NCBI GenBank assembly: GCA_020431945.1
Contig: JAGQHH010000309.1
Span: forward strand, 1-7,763
DNA from: Cyanobacteria bacterium HKST-UBA02
Lineage (GTDB): Bacteria; Cyanobacteriota; Vampirovibrionia; Obscuribacterales; Obscuribacteraceae
Direction: 5' to 3'
Length of the DNA stretch: 7,763 nucleotides
In this document: positions 7,292-7,763 of the stretch, one piece after another
Layout: each line of letters opens with the position of its first letter
Numbering within the stretch: the first letter of the stretch is position 1
Notes under the pieces: generated by a model
Database searches by the model: none
The model's input: the letters and a program-made list of their open reading frames with translations, nothing else
Told to the model about the DNA's origin: nothing
Translations under genes and position numbers: made by a program

Positions 7292-7340
7292 AGGACCTCG
7301 TTCTAGAAGCTCTCGTTCCAAATGAAGCCATTGTTCTAGC
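7281..7340 (+). repeat. Decaying 15-bp tandem repeat at the 3' end of the TPR gene
   Basis: CCTCGTTCTAGA occurs at 7281-7292 and again at 7296-7307, a period of exactly 15. A third, diverged unit starts at 7311 (TCTCGTTCC), and a fourth similar piece is at 7331-7339 (TTGTTCTAG). The first unit contains the TAG stop of the TPR gene (7289-7291). Because 15 is a multiple of 3, further in-frame TAG codons follow at 7304-7306 and 7337-7339. The repeat probably arose by local duplication around the stop codon. Confidence 0.6.
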
Positions 7341-7350
7341 GGATTGCGCC

Positions 7351-7368
7351 GGAACCGAACGCCGTTCC
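7351..7368 (-). terminator. Weak stem-loop between the convergent genes
   Basis: GGAAC (7351-7355) pairs with GTTCC (7364-7368) around an 8-nt loop. Read on the minus strand, it lies directly after the TAG stop of the minus-strand gene. The stem is only 5 bp and no T-run follows on either strand, so it is at best a poor terminator. No better candidate is visible in the 77-bp convergent gap. Confidence 0.2.
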
Positions 7369-7763
7369 CTAGAGAGTTCCGCCGCCGGTACCGTCGGTGG
7401 TCTCAGGCACTTTGATAGCCGGGCGCAGGAGTTTGTCCAGTGAGTCCATATCGGGCGATGTGCTGCCGCCGCTGGCGGGCGCCGGGGTCTGGGCTGCGGG
7501 CTGATACTGGCTGGCTGTCTCGGGTGGCGTGTATCCGCCGGCGGCATCGTTGCCATAGCCGGCGGACGTCTGAGGCTGATAAGGCGATACTGCTGGTGGT
7601 GCAGTCTGCGGAGGCGCGGCTTCGGTCGGTATCCTCAGGGTGTCTTGCGGAGCGCTTCGGGTCACATATGCGTCGTCGCTCGCTACCTGTGTCGAAGGGC
7701 TCGACTGGCGGATTGGCGGTGCGGTCTCCGGGGCGGAGCTGTCGCTTGTGACCGGCTGATAGC
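7369..7763 (-). CDS. C-terminus of a Pro/Gln/Thr-rich protein (5' partial)
   Basis: The frame is open on the minus strand from the right edge to a TAG at 7369-7371, giving about 130 visible residues; the start lies outside the window. The GTG at 7663-7665 is an internal Val codon, because the frame continues upstream of it as APETAPPIRQSSPSTQVAS and so on. The composition is Pro, Gln, Thr, Ser, Ala and Gly, with repeated YQP motifs (three in the visible part) and no hydrophobic segment, so it is probably a disordered tail. It ends with a short, more ordered-looking piece, DMDSLDKLLRPAIKVPE, then TTDGTGGGTL. The family cannot be named from this tail. Similar Pro/Gln-rich tails occur in envelope and secreted proteins, which is only suggestive. 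Its proline-rich composition looks like a real low-complexity protein, while the overlapping plus-strand frame at 7440-7751 is an Arg/Ser/Cys-rich shadow. The gene converges on the TPR gene. Confidence 0.6.
   Translation of the reverse strand, partial: YQPVTSDSSAPETAPPIRQSSPSTQVASDDAYVTRSAPQDTLRIPTEAAPPQTAPPAVSPYQPQTSAGYGNDAAGGYTPPETASQYQPAAQTPAPASGGSTSPDMDSLDKLLRPAIKVPETTDGTGGGTL

Noticed and set aside
7440..7751. 103-residue plus-strand frame at the right edge
   Set aside because: Its Arg/Ser/Cys-rich composition is typical of an antisense shadow. The minus-strand frame over the same bases is open to the edge and has a coherent Pro/Gln-rich composition.

Overview
The window is bacterial and protein-dense, with four genes on the plus strand and one partial gene on the minus strand. 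The only confidently recognised gene is recG (1-1976), whose 5' end lies outside the window. The organism cannot be fixed from the sequence. The recG sequence has features recalling Chloroflexota and Cyanobacteria/Melainabacteria lineages. The combination of exported TPR proteins with a very long Ser/Gly/Lys/Glu-rich LysM protein is reminiscent of Obscuribacter-type Melainabacteria (Vampirovibrionia). That is a weak inference from memory, not a search result.

Layout: recG ends at 1976. A 241-bp intergenic region (1977-2217) follows, holding three successive stem-loops, a possible pseudoknot, and then a possible -10 element and a strong ribosome binding site. Next come three co-directional genes: an exported TPR protein (2218-2919), a 1116-residue mostly disordered, cysteine-free protein with a C-terminal LysM domain (2970-6320), and a second exported TPR protein (6317-7291). 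The second TPR gene starts on a TTG that overlaps the stop of the LysM gene. On the minus strand, a Pro/Gln/Thr-rich coding region (7369-7763) runs in from beyond the right edge and converges on the TPR gene. The 77-bp convergent gap contains a decaying 15-bp tandem repeat with repeated in-frame TAG stops.

How they may work together: recG is a housekeeping DNA repair helicase and is probably a separate transcription unit. The TPR / LysM / TPR trio looks like one operon. Both TPR proteins carry Sec-type signal peptides and would act outside the cytoplasm as protein-protein scaffolds. The LysM domain suggests peptidoglycan (or other N-acetylglucosamine polymer) contact, yet that protein has no visible export signal. 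A cell-envelope assembly of unknown purpose is the most economical reading and is inference. No mobile element, CRISPR array, tRNA or rRNA was seen.
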